Assembly (NCBI GenBank): GCA_041655955.1
Contig: JBBAEN010000002.1
Coordinates: 310,001-374,000 of the forward strand
Reading direction: 5' to 3'
Length of the DNA stretch: 64,000 nt
DNA from: Micavibrio_A sp041655955
Lineage (GTDB): Bacteria; Pseudomonadota; Alphaproteobacteria; Micavibrionales; Micavibrionaceae
Below the pieces are notes generated by a model that was not told the DNA's origin, ran no database searches, and saw only the letters and a list, made by a program, of their open reading frames with translations. Below are positions 24,016 to 33,110 of this stretch, one piece after another. Position numbers and translations under genes: made by a program. Position 1 is the first letter of the stretch. Each line of letters opens with the position of its first letter.

Positions 24016-24799
24016 CTGCGGGGACGTCTTGCGCGCCTGTATCATCGGCGGGGACGTCTTCCCCCATGTCGCTTTCTATCGCTGCCGGGGTTTCATCGAC
24101 AGGGAATGCCGGAGCAGGGGCGGGCATTTCTTCCCCTGTGGCGTCGCCGTCAAAACCTGCCGGTGTATCGCCCGCGGGCGACGCCGGATTTGGCTCCGGA
24201 TCGGGCTGGTGTTCATGGTCGTGGGTTTCATGCAGCAAAGCGCCCGGCGCAGTTACCGTGATGGGAACGACCAGTTCGCCCGCATTCTGGAATTGCAGGG
24301 TTACGTCGAAGCTTTCGCCTTCGACCAGCGGCGAAATAAGGTCGATCAGCATAATGTGATAACCGCCCGGCTCCAGCGCGACTTCCTGGTTCGGCTGGAT
24401 TTCAAGCCCGGCGACGCGGCGCATCTGGGCCGTGCCGTCTTCTTCGTCAACATAGCTTTCATGGATTTCAACGAGCGTCGCGCGATCGGACGATGCAGAA
24501 AGGAGCCTGTCGGATTCTGCGCCCGGATTATGAAGTTTCAGGAAAACCGCGCCTGTACGCATGCCTTCCGCCGTTGCAAAGGCTGTCGCCTGTTCGGCCT
24601 GGATTGCCGGCGCCGTTGCAGCAAAGTCCGCAGGGGTTTCGCCTTCCATCGGCGTATCCACAGGCGCGAGTGTCGTATCTTCAAGCGTTTGCTGCGCTTC
24701 TTCCTGATCGGCTGTTTTCTTGTCATCGCAAGCGGCAAGGCTTAGTGACAGGGCTGTCACGGCCAGCAGGGAAAGCATCGTTGTGCGGCGGATCGTCAT
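23993..24799 (-). CDS. PCu(A)C-type copper chaperone lipoprotein with His/Glu-rich tail
   Basis: A 268-residue lipoprotein (lipobox LAAC near residue 24). The PCu(A)C domain (about 75-190) has the copper-ligand pattern His ... Met ... HxM: EIHES, AQMRRV and GYHIMLID. These periplasmic chaperones deliver Cu(I) to cytochrome oxidase. Unusual additions are an N-terminal acidic linker and a roughly 75-residue C-terminal acidic, Pro-rich tail starting with HETHDHEHQ, which could bind extra metal. Its 3' end overlaps aroQ. Confidence 0.85.
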   Translation of the reverse strand: MTIRRTTMLSLLAVTALSLSLAACDDKKTADQEEAQQTLEDTTLAPVDTPMEGETPADFAATAPAIQAEQATAFATAEGMRTGAVFLKLHNPGAESDRLLSASSDRATLVEIHESYVDEEDGTAQMRRVAGLEIQPNQEVALEPGGYHIMLIDLISPLVEGESFDVTLQFQNAGELVVPITVTAPGALLHETHDHEHQPDPEPNPASPAGDTPAGFDGDATGEEMPAPAPAFPVDETPAAIESDMGEDVPADDTGAQDVPADGADTVQ

Positions 24800-24826
24800 A
24801 ATAGGGTGTCCTTTCCTGAAATGGAA

Positions 24827-25432
24827 TTATCTATGTTTTTCTGTTTCTACCATGCGGATGAGTTCATGCAGCGTCAAGGGTTTATCGAGCTGATAAAGCG
24901 TCTTGCCGATAAGAAATGCGGGCGTTGTTTGGAGGCCGAGTTTCTGAACGGCCCCCACATTGTCTTTCGCATAGTCCGTCACGATATTGCCTTGTGCCTG
25001 CTCTGCCATTTCTTCAAAATCTATCTCATAAAGAGCCGCGCTCTCACGGTAGAATTTCTCGTCCAGCGGGCCTTTATACTCGCTTAAAGCGCGATCCATT
25101 TCCCAAAACCTGCCCTGCAGGCCCGCCGCCAAAGCATAAAGGGCGGCTTGCTCGGCGCTGTCATTGCCGGCAGGCACGGGCCGGACGACATAACGGGCGT
25201 CCGGATTATGCTTGATGTATTCCAGCGCCACAAGATGTGCGTCCTTGCAGGGGTAACAATCATAATTGAGGAATTCAACGATCGTAATGCCCGGTTGGTT
25301 CCCTTCGCCGCGCACTGTAAATTCCGCAAGCGGCGAGGATAGGGATTTCGCCTCGCTATGGGCCGCATAGATTTGGAAGAGGGCGTAGAGGCCGCAGAGG
25401 AGGAGCAGGGCAATCAGGATACGAAAAAACAT
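24827..25432 (-). CDS. DsbA-like thioredoxin-fold protein (CYPC)
   Basis: A 201-residue membrane-anchored protein (N-terminal helix about 3-22) with a thioredoxin fold and a CYPC active site in LNYDCYPCKDAH. A cis-Pro is in QTTPAFLIG. It probably oxidises or reduces thiols in the periplasm. It lies between the copper chaperone and a second DsbA-like gene, all on the same strand, a setting consistent with thiol/copper homeostasis at the respiratory membrane. Confidence 0.8.
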   Translation of the reverse strand: MFFRILIALLLLCGLYALFQIYAAHSEAKSLSSPLAEFTVRGEGNQPGITIVEFLNYDCYPCKDAHLVALEYIKHNPDARYVVRPVPAGNDSAEQAALYALAAGLQGRFWEMDRALSEYKGPLDEKFYRESAALYEIDFEEMAEQAQGNIVTDYAKDNVGAVQKLGLQTTPAFLIGKTLYQLDKPLTLHELIRMVETEKHR

Positions 25433-25484
25433 AGTCCAAGTCCTTTGGCGGGACGGCTGATCCGCCCCGCCGCGTTTGACGTTC

Positions 25485-26225
25485 TTATTCGCTCTTCGCA
25501 GCTTCGCGCGCTTCGTTCACTGTATTTTTCAGGACATCATAGGGGATGTAGCCGCGGAAAATACGCTCATTCACCAAAAAGCCCGGTGTTCCCTGAACGC
25601 CCAGACCTTGCGCCATGGCGATATTGTTTTTGATTTTCTCTTCGATTTCAGGGGAGGCCTTGTCGGCGGCAAGCTTCTTGGCGTCCATGCCGACCTGTTC
25701 GGCGAGCTTTTTATAGACGGCCTCATCCTTCGTTCCCGCATGGTTCATAAGAAGCGCGTGATAGTCGAAATATTTCCCTTGTTTCTTTGCGGCCAGCGAC
25801 CAGCGGGCGGCCTCGACGGATTCAGGGCCGAGGATCGGCATGTCGTAAAAGACGATGCGGACATTTTTATCGTCCTGGCGGAGCTGCTGGATCTCTTCAA
25901 GGGCCTTTTTGCAATAGCCGCAATTATAGTCGAAAAATTCGACGACCATGACGTCGCCCTTGGGATTACCGGTTTCCGCGAGATTCTTGTCGGCCTGAAT
26001 GGCGGCGATAAGATCTTTCGCTTTTGCGTCAGCGGCCTTGTTGGCCTCGGCTTCCTGTTCCATCTGGAACTTATTGACGGATTCAATAAGAAGCTGGCCG
26101 TTATTGAGGATATATTCCTGCATCAGGGCTTCTATTTCCGTTTTTTGTTCCGGTGATATTTCCGCTTTTGCTGCGCCGGGCATCAAAAGGGCGGTCATCA
26201 TAAGGGGGAGGGCAAAGCGTTTCAC
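25485..26225 (-). CDS. DsbA family thiol-disulfide oxidoreductase (CGYC)
   Basis: A 246-residue exported DsbA/Com1-type protein with a signal peptide (about 1-20), a helical N-terminal extension (about 25-85) and a thioredoxin domain with FFDYNCGYCKKALE, plus cis-Pro in QGTPGFLVN. The start is GTG at 26225 with AAGGAGA 7 bases upstream. The N-terminal extension resembles those of DsbA-like proteins that dimerise. It and the CYPC gene probably form an operon. Confidence 0.88.
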   Translation of the reverse strand: MKRFALPLMMTALLMPGAAKAEISPEQKTEIEALMQEYILNNGQLLIESVNKFQMEQEAEANKAADAKAKDLIAAIQADKNLAETGNPKGDVMVVEFFDYNCGYCKKALEEIQQLRQDDKNVRIVFYDMPILGPESVEAARWSLAAKKQGKYFDYHALLMNHAGTKDEAVYKKLAEQVGMDAKKLAADKASPEIEEKIKNNIAMAQGLGVQGTPGFLVNERIFRGYIPYDVLKNTVNEAREAAKSE

Positions 26226-26328
26226 GAAAATATCTCCTTGGAAGGCTGTTTTGAAAAATCTGTAACGTCCATAATAGTTTAACACGTTCCTTTGTGCAGG
26301 GAAAATTCCGGTTTTGCAAGCAGTGCGG

Positions 26329-27687
26329 TTAGCGTTTCCGGTGATTTACCCTCGTTACCTCTACATAGTTTAGAATGTCGCCCGCGCGGATCCAGTCCGG
26401 TGAACCGGCGGGAAGTCCCGCCCGTGCGGCCTTGGCCTGTGCCGCCCCCGTATCATAGCGGGCCTGCAACACGGCTTCTTCGGCCAGATGGAGTTTCGCG
26501 CGCGGCTCGTCGCCCATCTTGCCATATGCCGTTGCCATAAGCCTGTGCAGGCGCGGCGAGCGCGGCTCTGATTTATGCGCGAGCTTCAGATTTTGGACGG
26601 CTTGCTGGAGCTTCGCCTTGTCATTGCCCGCCGTTTCGATCTGCGCGTGGGCGAGGGGGATGCGAATAAGCCCCGCATCGGGTTTTTTCGTGACGGCGCG
26701 CTGGTAAAAGGGGATGGCGTCCTTAACGCGCCCGAAATCCATAAGCATCTGGCCGCGCAATTCAAGGAAGTAGGGATTGTCCGGCTCCAGCGCCAGCATC
26801 TGATCGGAAATCCGCAAAGCCTTTGCAACATCGTTGGTGCGGTAGGCCGCCATGGCGCGGGCGGTCAGCGCCTCCCTTGATACATCGCGTTCGTCATAAT
26901 GCCACGCGACTTGCTGCGGGGTGATATAGCCGGTGATTTTCGCAAGCATCATTCTATGCTGTGCCTGCCATTTCTCCGGCCAGCCCTTGCCGGAATAGGG
27001 GGATTTTTCGGCAGCGGCCCTGATCGTATCCACGCGGGAGCGGGTGAGCGGGTGGGAGCGCACATATTCCGATTGCTGCGACGAGGCCAGCAATTCCTGC
27101 CCCTCCAGCTTTTTCAAAAAGCTTTCAAGGCCGCGCGGATCGTATTGCGCGGTTTCAAGATAACGCAGCGCCGCCTGATCGGCGCTGGATTCAAAGGTGC
27201 GGGAATGTTTGAGGAAGCCCCGCTGGGCCATGGAGCTTCCCGCGGCGCCGATGGTCGGGGCCGCCGCCCCGTCGCCGGAAGCGATAGCCGCCCCGACCCC
27301 CAGAATCATGCCGAGAATGCTTTCATAGGATGCCTGCTCCATCGCCTCGCGCCCGCGGATAAGGTGGCCGCCGGTGATGTGGCCGAGTTCGTGCGCCATG
27401 ACGCCGATAACCTCGCCCGGATTTTCCGTCTTTTGCAAAAGGCCGGTATAAAAGAAAATATTGGCCCCGCCCGCGACGAAGGCGTTGATTTGCGGGTCTT
27501 GCACGAGGATGATTTTGACCTGATCGGGACTCATGCCCGCGGCCTTGTAAACAGGCGCGAACCATTCGGCCATATATTCCTCGATCTCGGTATCGCGGAT
27601 GATCGTTTGCGCGGCGGCGGCATGGGCGCCGGTCACGAGGAACAGCGCGGCAAGGAGGGGCAGAAAGGCTTTGGAATAAAACGCCAT
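26329..27687 (-). CDS. M48 metalloprotease with TPR repeats (BepA-like)
   Basis: A 452-residue exported protein. A signal peptide (about 1-26), an M48 zinc protease domain with HELGHITGGH (HExxH), then several TPR repeats (about 270-430). This layout matches BepA/YfgC, a periplasmic protease and chaperone in outer-membrane protein assembly. Related to the two DsbA genes by position only. Confidence 0.9.
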   Translation of the reverse strand: MAFYSKAFLPLLAALFLVTGAHAAAAQTIIRDTEIEEYMAEWFAPVYKAAGMSPDQVKIILVQDPQINAFVAGGANIFFYTGLLQKTENPGEVIGVMAHELGHITGGHLIRGREAMEQASYESILGMILGVGAAIASGDGAAAPTIGAAGSSMAQRGFLKHSRTFESSADQAALRYLETAQYDPRGLESFLKKLEGQELLASSQQSEYVRSHPLTRSRVDTIRAAAEKSPYSGKGWPEKWQAQHRMMLAKITGYITPQQVAWHYDERDVSREALTARAMAAYRTNDVAKALRISDQMLALEPDNPYFLELRGQMLMDFGRVKDAIPFYQRAVTKKPDAGLIRIPLAHAQIETAGNDKAKLQQAVQNLKLAHKSEPRSPRLHRLMATAYGKMGDEPRAKLHLAEEAVLQARYDTGAAQAKAARAGLPAGSPDWIRAGDILNYVEVTRVNHRKR

Positions 27688-27759
27688 GGCAATATCTATG
27701 AAATGGAATTATGGTGAAATCAGGGCTTTTCCCCGCCATCATAAGTGAAAACCGGATTC

Positions 27760-28113
27760 ATGATAACCGCGCATCCCCTCATCCAATGGATTGACCTTTT
27801 ATGGTTTCCCCTTGCCTTTACCGTGTCCGAGCGGGGAAAGCGGCTCCTGACCTGGTTTTTCATCGCGGGCTGCGTCTTGCTGCCGCGTTTTCAGGCGGAG
27901 CTTTTGACCCAGATAGGCTTTCCGGACGGTGTTTTCGGCCTGCTCTCTTCCCCGGTTTTCTTGCGGGGGATCGTGGTTTATGGATTTTTCATAGCGCTCT
28001 TCCTGCTGCTGGCCTATCATTCCAAAGGGACGGATAAATCCATCCATCTCGCGGCCTCCATCAGCCTTATGCTGTTTGCCTTTTGCGTTTCGACCCTGAT
28101 TATGGTTTTGTAA
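27760..28113 (+). CDS. Small membrane protein, unknown function
   Basis: About 117 residues with three to four hydrophobic segments (about 5-20, 33-55, 65-90, 100-117) and little else. No family was recognised. A GTG start 15 bases upstream is also possible, and neither has a clear ribosome site. It ends 4 bp before rlmE and is probably translated with it. Confidence 0.55.
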   Translation: MITAHPLIQWIDLLWFPLAFTVSERGKRLLTWFFIAGCVLLPRFQAELLTQIGFPDGVFGLLSSPVFLRGIVVYGFFIALFLLLAYHSKGTDKSIHLAASISLMLFAFCVSTLIMVL

Positions 28114-28117
28114 GCCC

Positions 28118-28753
28118 ATGAAGAAAATCAAGACGGCAAGGGGCCGCAAAATATCTTCGATCCAGTGGCTTGAACGGCAGCTGAACGACCCGTATGTGGC
28201 GAGGGCCAAGGCGGAAGGATACCGTTCGCGCGCCGCCTATAAGCTGCTTGAGATAGACGAAAAGGCAAAAATCCTTAAAAAAGATCAGCTCGTCGTCGAT
28301 TTGGGCGCGGCGCCCGGCGGCTGGTGTCAGGTTGCCGTCCAGAAGGGCTGCAAGGCCGTCGCAATCGATCTTTTGCCGATGGACGAGATTCCGGACGTCA
28401 TGTTCTTCCAGATGGATTTCATGGAAGACGATGCGCCGGATGTCCTGATCGATGCGCTGGGCGGGGCGGGGGCGGATGTTGTCCTTTCCGACATGGCGCA
28501 CAACACGACGGGGCATCAAAAGACGGATCATTATAAAATCATGTCGCTGGTTGAGGCCGCCTATGATTTCGCGGCCGATATCCTAAAGCCGAACGGCGCT
28601 TTCGTCGCGAAGGTCTTTCAGGGCGGCACCGAAGCCGATTTGCTGGCCCGCATGAAAAAAGATTTCAAGAGCGTCAAACATATCAAACCCCCCGCGAGCC
28701 GCAAGGAATCGCCGGAAACCTATGTCGTCGCCACGGGATTCCGGAAAAGCTAA
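28118..28753 (+). CDS. rlmE: 23S rRNA (uridine-2'-O) methyltransferase RlmE
   Basis: A 211-residue FtsJ-type SAM-dependent methyltransferase that modifies U2552 of 23S rRNA in E. coli. DLGAAPGGWCQVA is the SAM-binding loop, SDMAHNTTGHQ holds the catalytic Asp region, and KVFQGG the later Lys. N-terminal basic KKIKTARGRK binds RNA. Normal length. Follows the small membrane protein by 4 bp. Confidence 0.93.
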   Translation: MKKIKTARGRKISSIQWLERQLNDPYVARAKAEGYRSRAAYKLLEIDEKAKILKKDQLVVDLGAAPGGWCQVAVQKGCKAVAIDLLPMDEIPDVMFFQMDFMEDDAPDVLIDALGGAGADVVLSDMAHNTTGHQKTDHYKIMSLVEAAYDFAADILKPNGAFVAKVFQGGTEADLLARMKKDFKSVKHIKPPASRKESPETYVVATGFRKS

Positions 28754-28921
28754 GCGGGCCGCTTTCATCTACGGCCCCCTTGCCGTGTGAGTAATCAAGG
28801 CACTCCGGCAGGTTTTTATTCCGGTTTTACAGGGAATGGTAAGCCGCTCTTCTATCCGCCGCGATGGAATGGCGGCGATAGAGATCCTTTTACCGCGAAC
28901 GGTAAGCCCCCCATAAAGATT

Positions 28922-30685
28922 CTAATGCTGCGGCGGCCAAGGTTTCAATGCGGGCGCATAGCCGAGCTGGCTCTTCGCGCGCTGTTCGGGCGTTTTGATT
29001 TTATGCACCAGCCACAGAGCCGGTTTTTGATCCGCGTAATACCATTTGCAGGCAAAGCGCGTGGGCGGGTTTTCCGCAGGATCGAACGACGCCTGGGGAT
29101 GAAAATCTTTACCGCTTATGCCGATTAGAATATCCGATATGCGGAAATTATCGAAGGCCGGCGTGTCTATCATATAGGCCATTTCATTCACAAGGCGGCG
29201 CAGCAGGTTTGTGTTTATATTCCCGTCATTGCTTTCCCATCCATCAATGACAAGCTCCTTGTTTTCGCCGCGCCATGCCCAGCTATGCGCGGCAATCTCC
29301 CCGTCTTTGGTCAGGACGTAAAAACCGCTGGCACGCGTCGTAAGTGCATGCTCGATCGTTTCCTCAAAATGATCGCCGATCTTCTCACAGCATCCGGTGT
29401 AATATCCCAAAAACAATATGCGCGGGTCGTTATAATCAAGCTTTTGCAGCTTGTAGCCCGAAAGGCCGATACGCGCGCAATCCATTTCAAGCGGCGGAAC
29501 GGCTTCATGGAGTTTCGGGGATACGGGCGCCTTGCCCCACAGATTGAAAGCTTTTTTCAAGGCTTTTTGTTTGATCTTGTACATATAGCCAAGCTCGGAA
29601 ATCTGGCCGGTATTGCCATTGCGCCCGCTAAAAACATCCCGCCATATGTCGTTATATGTTTTGCGCAGGCTGATAAGCCCCATTTCGTTGAGGGAAGGGG
29701 CTTTAATCCTGTTTGCAAAATGAACGGGGTAATACATTTCAGGGCCGTATTTCAACAAGGCGTCGCCCCATGAAGGCCAGTCCGTATCTGCCGTATAATT
29801 TGTGATCTCGATATGTTTCAATATGTCATGAAGAGGTGTGCTGCCTGCCGCGCCCCAGTTATTGAGCATACGCAAAGCCCGATCCGGCGATTGGAATAAA
29901 ACCGCGGCCTTATAGCTTTGCTCGTTCCTTTGGCGGAGATTGCCTATTTCTTTTCCGAAAAATTCGCGGATTTCGAGATAGGGCCTTAACTTCAAAAGCC
30001 TCACATTGACATTTTCAAGTCCTATTAGCCATTCCGGATCGAAGCCGTGGCCGTAGGATTTTCTAAAATCGCTGCAAAGGTTGGAATAGGCCTGATACTC
30101 CCTTCCCCTTGCACTGGACAGACGCATAGCGCCGCCGCCGTTTGGCGGGTTGCCGAAATCCTCTACGAGCTGTTCGTAAATATGATACTGCCTTGTTTTC
30201 AGGGCGGTTTCCAAGGTTTTATAGATGGTCTTTTTGTTGAAGTTTAGATGTGAGAGCATATAAAGCATAAAGCCTGTATGGCCTTTGCCCGCGGCCGTGA
30301 TCGCCGCCGCCTCGTATTTGTCCGAATTCCAGCCGAAAGAGGTTTCATGCTGGATGAATTCCGCCGTTTTACCGAATGATTCTATATCGTCAAAATAATT
30401 CGTAAGCCGGTGCCATTTATTAAGCCTGCCTACAATGTCCTTATAGGATAAAGCCGGCGCGTTATTATGGCGCTTGTTGAGAAAAAGCGAATGGATAGGG
30501 TGGCCATTTTTGCGCGCGTCTTCGATAATGGCGAGGAAATCCTTTTCGCTGGGATAAACGCCGGCCCGCGCAAAATCCAGCGCGAGGGCGGGCAGAAGGC
30601 GGCGCAGCCTCTCGCTTTCGCGGGGGGATTCCTCTTCCAGCAGGCTCAGGACGTTCAAGGCTGTTTGCAAAGCTGCTTCAGACAT
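28922..30685 (-). CDS. Large orphan protein with a C-terminal GNAT-like domain
   Basis: A 587-residue cytoplasmic protein without signal peptide or membrane segments. The N-terminal 400 residues are mostly helical, with a region (about 105-165, GHTGFMLYMLSHLNF) reminiscent of ankyrin-like repeats. The C-terminal part, about 435-505, has TGCCEKIGDHFEETIEHAL, then SGFYVLTKDGEIAAHSWAW and VIDGWES, an arrangement like divergent GNAT acetyltransferases found in some effector-type and phage proteins. The family could not be named. Its base composition is more AT-rich than its neighbours, which may mean transfer. It stands alone between rlmE and guaB. A 168-bp gap after its stop holds no clear gene. 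Confidence 0.7.
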   Translation of the reverse strand: MSEAALQTALNVLSLLEEESPRESERLRRLLPALALDFARAGVYPSEKDFLAIIEDARKNGHPIHSLFLNKRHNNAPALSYKDIVGRLNKWHRLTNYFDDIESFGKTAEFIQHETSFGWNSDKYEAAAITAAGKGHTGFMLYMLSHLNFNKKTIYKTLETALKTRQYHIYEQLVEDFGNPPNGGGAMRLSSARGREYQAYSNLCSDFRKSYGHGFDPEWLIGLENVNVRLLKLRPYLEIREFFGKEIGNLRQRNEQSYKAAVLFQSPDRALRMLNNWGAAGSTPLHDILKHIEITNYTADTDWPSWGDALLKYGPEMYYPVHFANRIKAPSLNEMGLISLRKTYNDIWRDVFSGRNGNTGQISELGYMYKIKQKALKKAFNLWGKAPVSPKLHEAVPPLEMDCARIGLSGYKLQKLDYNDPRILFLGYYTGCCEKIGDHFEETIEHALTTRASGFYVLTKDGEIAAHSWAWRGENKELVIDGWESNDGNINTNLLRRLVNEMAYMIDTPAFDNFRISDILIGISGKDFHPQASFDPAENPPTRFACKWYYADQKPALWLVHKIKTPEQRAKSQLGYAPALKPWPPQH

Positions 30686-30834
30686 AAATCATTCAACCCG
30701 GTGCTTAAATACTCAAACCATCCCGTCTTTTACCATAAAGATAAAACGATGCAATCCGGTTTTTTGTTTACTTCCCGCGCGAATAGCCTATATATGCCAT
30801 GCAAACAACGCCTTATAATGAAAGCGGGTTTGCC

Positions 30835-32328
30835 ATGGCCAAGACACTCTCCTCTCCCTCCCTTCTTATTCCCGAAGCCCTGACCTTTGACGACGTGCTG
30901 CTGGTTCCGGGTGCGTCCGAAGTGCTGCCGGATGCGGTGGATACGAAAACCCGCCTGACCAAGGACATTATTTTGAATATTCCGCTTCTTTCTTCCGCCA
31001 TGGATACGGTAACGGAAGAGAGGATGGCGATTGCGATGGCGCAAAATGGCGGGATGGGTATTCTCCACCGCAATATGGGTATCGAGCAACAGGCGGAAAT
31101 GGTTCGCCGCGTCAAACGCTATGAAAGCGGCATGGTGGTAAACCCGATTACGATCGAACCCGAAGCGACTTTGGGACAGGCGCTCGCCGTGATGCGCCAG
31201 CATAATATTTCGGGCATCCCCGTGACCGAAAAAGCGTCCGGCAAGCTGGTCGGCATCCTCACCAACCGCGACGTGCGTTTTGCCGAGGATATGAAACAGC
31301 CGGTGCGCGAGCTGATGACGTCCGAAAATATCGTGAAGGTTTACAATACGGTTGATAAGGACGAAGCGCGGCGCCTGCTCCATAGAAACCGCATTGAAAA
31401 ATTACTGGTGGTGGATAATGCCGAACGCTGTATCGGGCTTGTCACGGTCAAGGATATGGAGAAGGCGCAAAAATTCCCCAATGCCTGCAAGGACAGCAAG
31501 GATCGCTTGCGTGTAGGGGCCGCGATAGGCACAGGCCCGCAGAATTTCGAGCGGGCAGAGGCGCTCGCCGATGCGGAGCTTGATGTCCTCGTCGTCGATA
31601 CGGCGCACGGCCATTCCAGAGGCGTTCTCCAGATGGTCAAAAATGTCCGCAAGCTCCGCGCGAGCGGCCTTCAGATTATCGCGGGCAATATTGCGACGGC
31701 GGAAGCCGCAAAGGCGCTTATCGACGCCGGCGCGGACGCGGTCAAGGTCGGTATCGGCCCCGGCTCCATCTGCACCACGCGCGTCGTCGCGGGCGTGGGC
31801 GTGCCGCAGCTGACGGCCATTATGAATGTCGCCGAGGAAGCCGCAAAACACGGCATCCCCGTTATCGCCGATGGCGGCATCAAATATTCCGGCGATTTCG
31901 CCAAGGCCATCGCGGCGGGCGCGGATTGCGCGATGATGGGCAGTGCCTTTGCCGGAACCGATGAGGCCCCCGGCGAAGTCGTTTTCTATCAGGGCCGGTC
32001 TTACAAAGCCTATCGCGGCATGGGCTCCGTCGGTGCGATGGTCAAAGGATCTGCCGATCGTTATTTCCAGGCGGGCGTCACCCAGTCGAACAAGCTCGTC
32101 CCCGAAGGGATCGAAGGGCGCGTCGCCTATAAAGGCCCCGTGAATAACGTCATTCACCAGATGGTCGGGGGGCTTCGCGCCGCCATGGGCTATACGGGCT
32201 GTGCGACGGTCGGGGAGCTGAAGGAAAAAGCGCAATTCGTGCGCATGACCGGCGCGGGCTACCGCGAAAGCCATGTCCATGACGTAACGATTACAAGCGA
32301 AGCGCCGAATTACCGCATTGAAAGCTAG
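30835..32328 (+). CDS. guaB: Inosine-5'-monophosphate dehydrogenase
   Basis: A 497-residue IMP dehydrogenase that makes XMP in GTP synthesis. Tandem CBS domains (about 95-210) are inserted in the barrel, and the catalytic Cys lies in GPGSICTTR. AMDTVTEERMAIAMAQNGG is the family N-terminal block. The start at 30835 gives the normal length; an ATG 36 bases upstream (30799) is also in frame. The next step, guaA, is at 37.9 kb. Its stop overlaps the stop of pilin-like paralogue 3 on the other strand by 4 bp. Confidence 0.95.
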   Translation: MAKTLSSPSLLIPEALTFDDVLLVPGASEVLPDAVDTKTRLTKDIILNIPLLSSAMDTVTEERMAIAMAQNGGMGILHRNMGIEQQAEMVRRVKRYESGMVVNPITIEPEATLGQALAVMRQHNISGIPVTEKASGKLVGILTNRDVRFAEDMKQPVRELMTSENIVKVYNTVDKDEARRLLHRNRIEKLLVVDNAERCIGLVTVKDMEKAQKFPNACKDSKDRLRVGAAIGTGPQNFERAEALADAELDVLVVDTAHGHSRGVLQMVKNVRKLRASGLQIIAGNIATAEAAKALIDAGADAVKVGIGPGSICTTRVVAGVGVPQLTAIMNVAEEAAKHGIPVIADGGIKYSGDFAKAIAAGADCAMMGSAFAGTDEAPGEVVFYQGRSYKAYRGMGSVGAMVKGSADRYFQAGVTQSNKLVPEGIEGRVAYKGPVNNVIHQMVGGLRAAMGYTGCATVGELKEKAQFVRMTGAGYRESHVHDVTITSEAPNYRIES

Positions 32329-33059
32329 CGGGCGATTAGGACTTTATAGAAACGGTTGTCATTGACTTCCGTACTTGTATCGGTGCTGCAAAAGGCGGCC
32401 TTCCCGATAATCGCAGGATCCGGAGCGCCGATTTCAAGCGTCGTTGTATAGCTGGAATGATACATTGCATTCACCGATGATATATGTTTCGGAGGGTGAT
32501 TATCGTTGTTTTCAATGTTGAGGAGGTCATTGATAGCCATGCAAACCTTCTCATCCACATGCGGCAGGTGATAGATAAGCTCGGACTTATCCGGACTTCC
32601 GATTTCGGGAAGTTTGAAGGTAATGATCATGCCTGCGCCGAAAACCGCTTGATCGCTCCCCAATGTTATATGCATGAAAGAGGAGCGTGGAAATATCACG
32701 GGGCGCACCCCGCCCGCATCGGGGCTGAAAACGCCGCACCCGGATGCGGGCGCATTGTCATTATGCCCGATAGGATGCCGGGGCGTTCCGTTCACGTTGA
32801 CCCATACGGTATTCCCGAAGTCCAGCTGGTCGTCCTGACAGCCGCTTATCAGCAAATGCTGCACGGCCCCGCGTAAATCATCCGCATAGGCGATAATCTC
32901 GGTTGCGGCCAGCCTCGCCTGCGCGTCGGACATGGTGCGGGTGGCGGTTCCGCCTCCGCCATCGCGGATCATGACGAAAGACAGTGCGGCGAATAAGGCG
33001 ACGGCGATCAGTATCCAGACAAGGACGCCGCCGCGTTCGGAAAAACGGGATATGTTCAT
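32325..33059 (-). CDS. Pilin-like membrane-anchored protein, paralogue 3
   Basis: A 244-residue paralogue of the 20041-20760 gene. Shared N-terminal RFSERGGVLVWILIAVALFA, MSDAQARLAA and DFGNT segments, and four Cys at matching places (SGCQDD, SGCGVF, KVCMAI, AFCSTD). The later part differs strongly and the C-terminus is again VLIAR. It lacks the Glu at +5 after Gly that normal type IV pilins have. Structured leader copy B lies directly upstream. Function unknown; export and disulfide formation are inferred. Confidence 0.75.
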   Translation of the reverse strand: MNISRFSERGGVLVWILIAVALFAALSFVMIRDGGGGTATRTMSDAQARLAATEIIAYADDLRGAVQHLLISGCQDDQLDFGNTVWVNVNGTPRHPIGHNDNAPASGCGVFSPDAGGVRPVIFPRSSFMHITLGSDQAVFGAGMIITFKLPEIGSPDKSELIYHLPHVDEKVCMAINDLLNIENNDNHPPKHISSVNAMYHSSYTTTLEIGAPDPAIIGKAAFCSTDTSTEVNDNRFYKVLIAR

Positions 33060-33073
33060 GGCTCCCCCAAGGC

Positions 33074-33110
33074 AAAAAGAAAAACCGCCGAAGGGATAAG
33101 CCCTCTGGCG
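33074..33110 (-). terminator. Leader terminator before pilin-like gene 3
   Basis: Minus-strand hairpin (arms within 33086-33110) followed by GTTTTTCTTTTT, in the same place as at 20780-20814. The loop differs while both arms are kept. Confidence 0.7.

Noticed and set aside
28754..28921. Possible small peptide with two TxNGKP repeats
   Set aside because: Starts only with GTG, no ribosome site, and runs on into antisense of the orphan gene.
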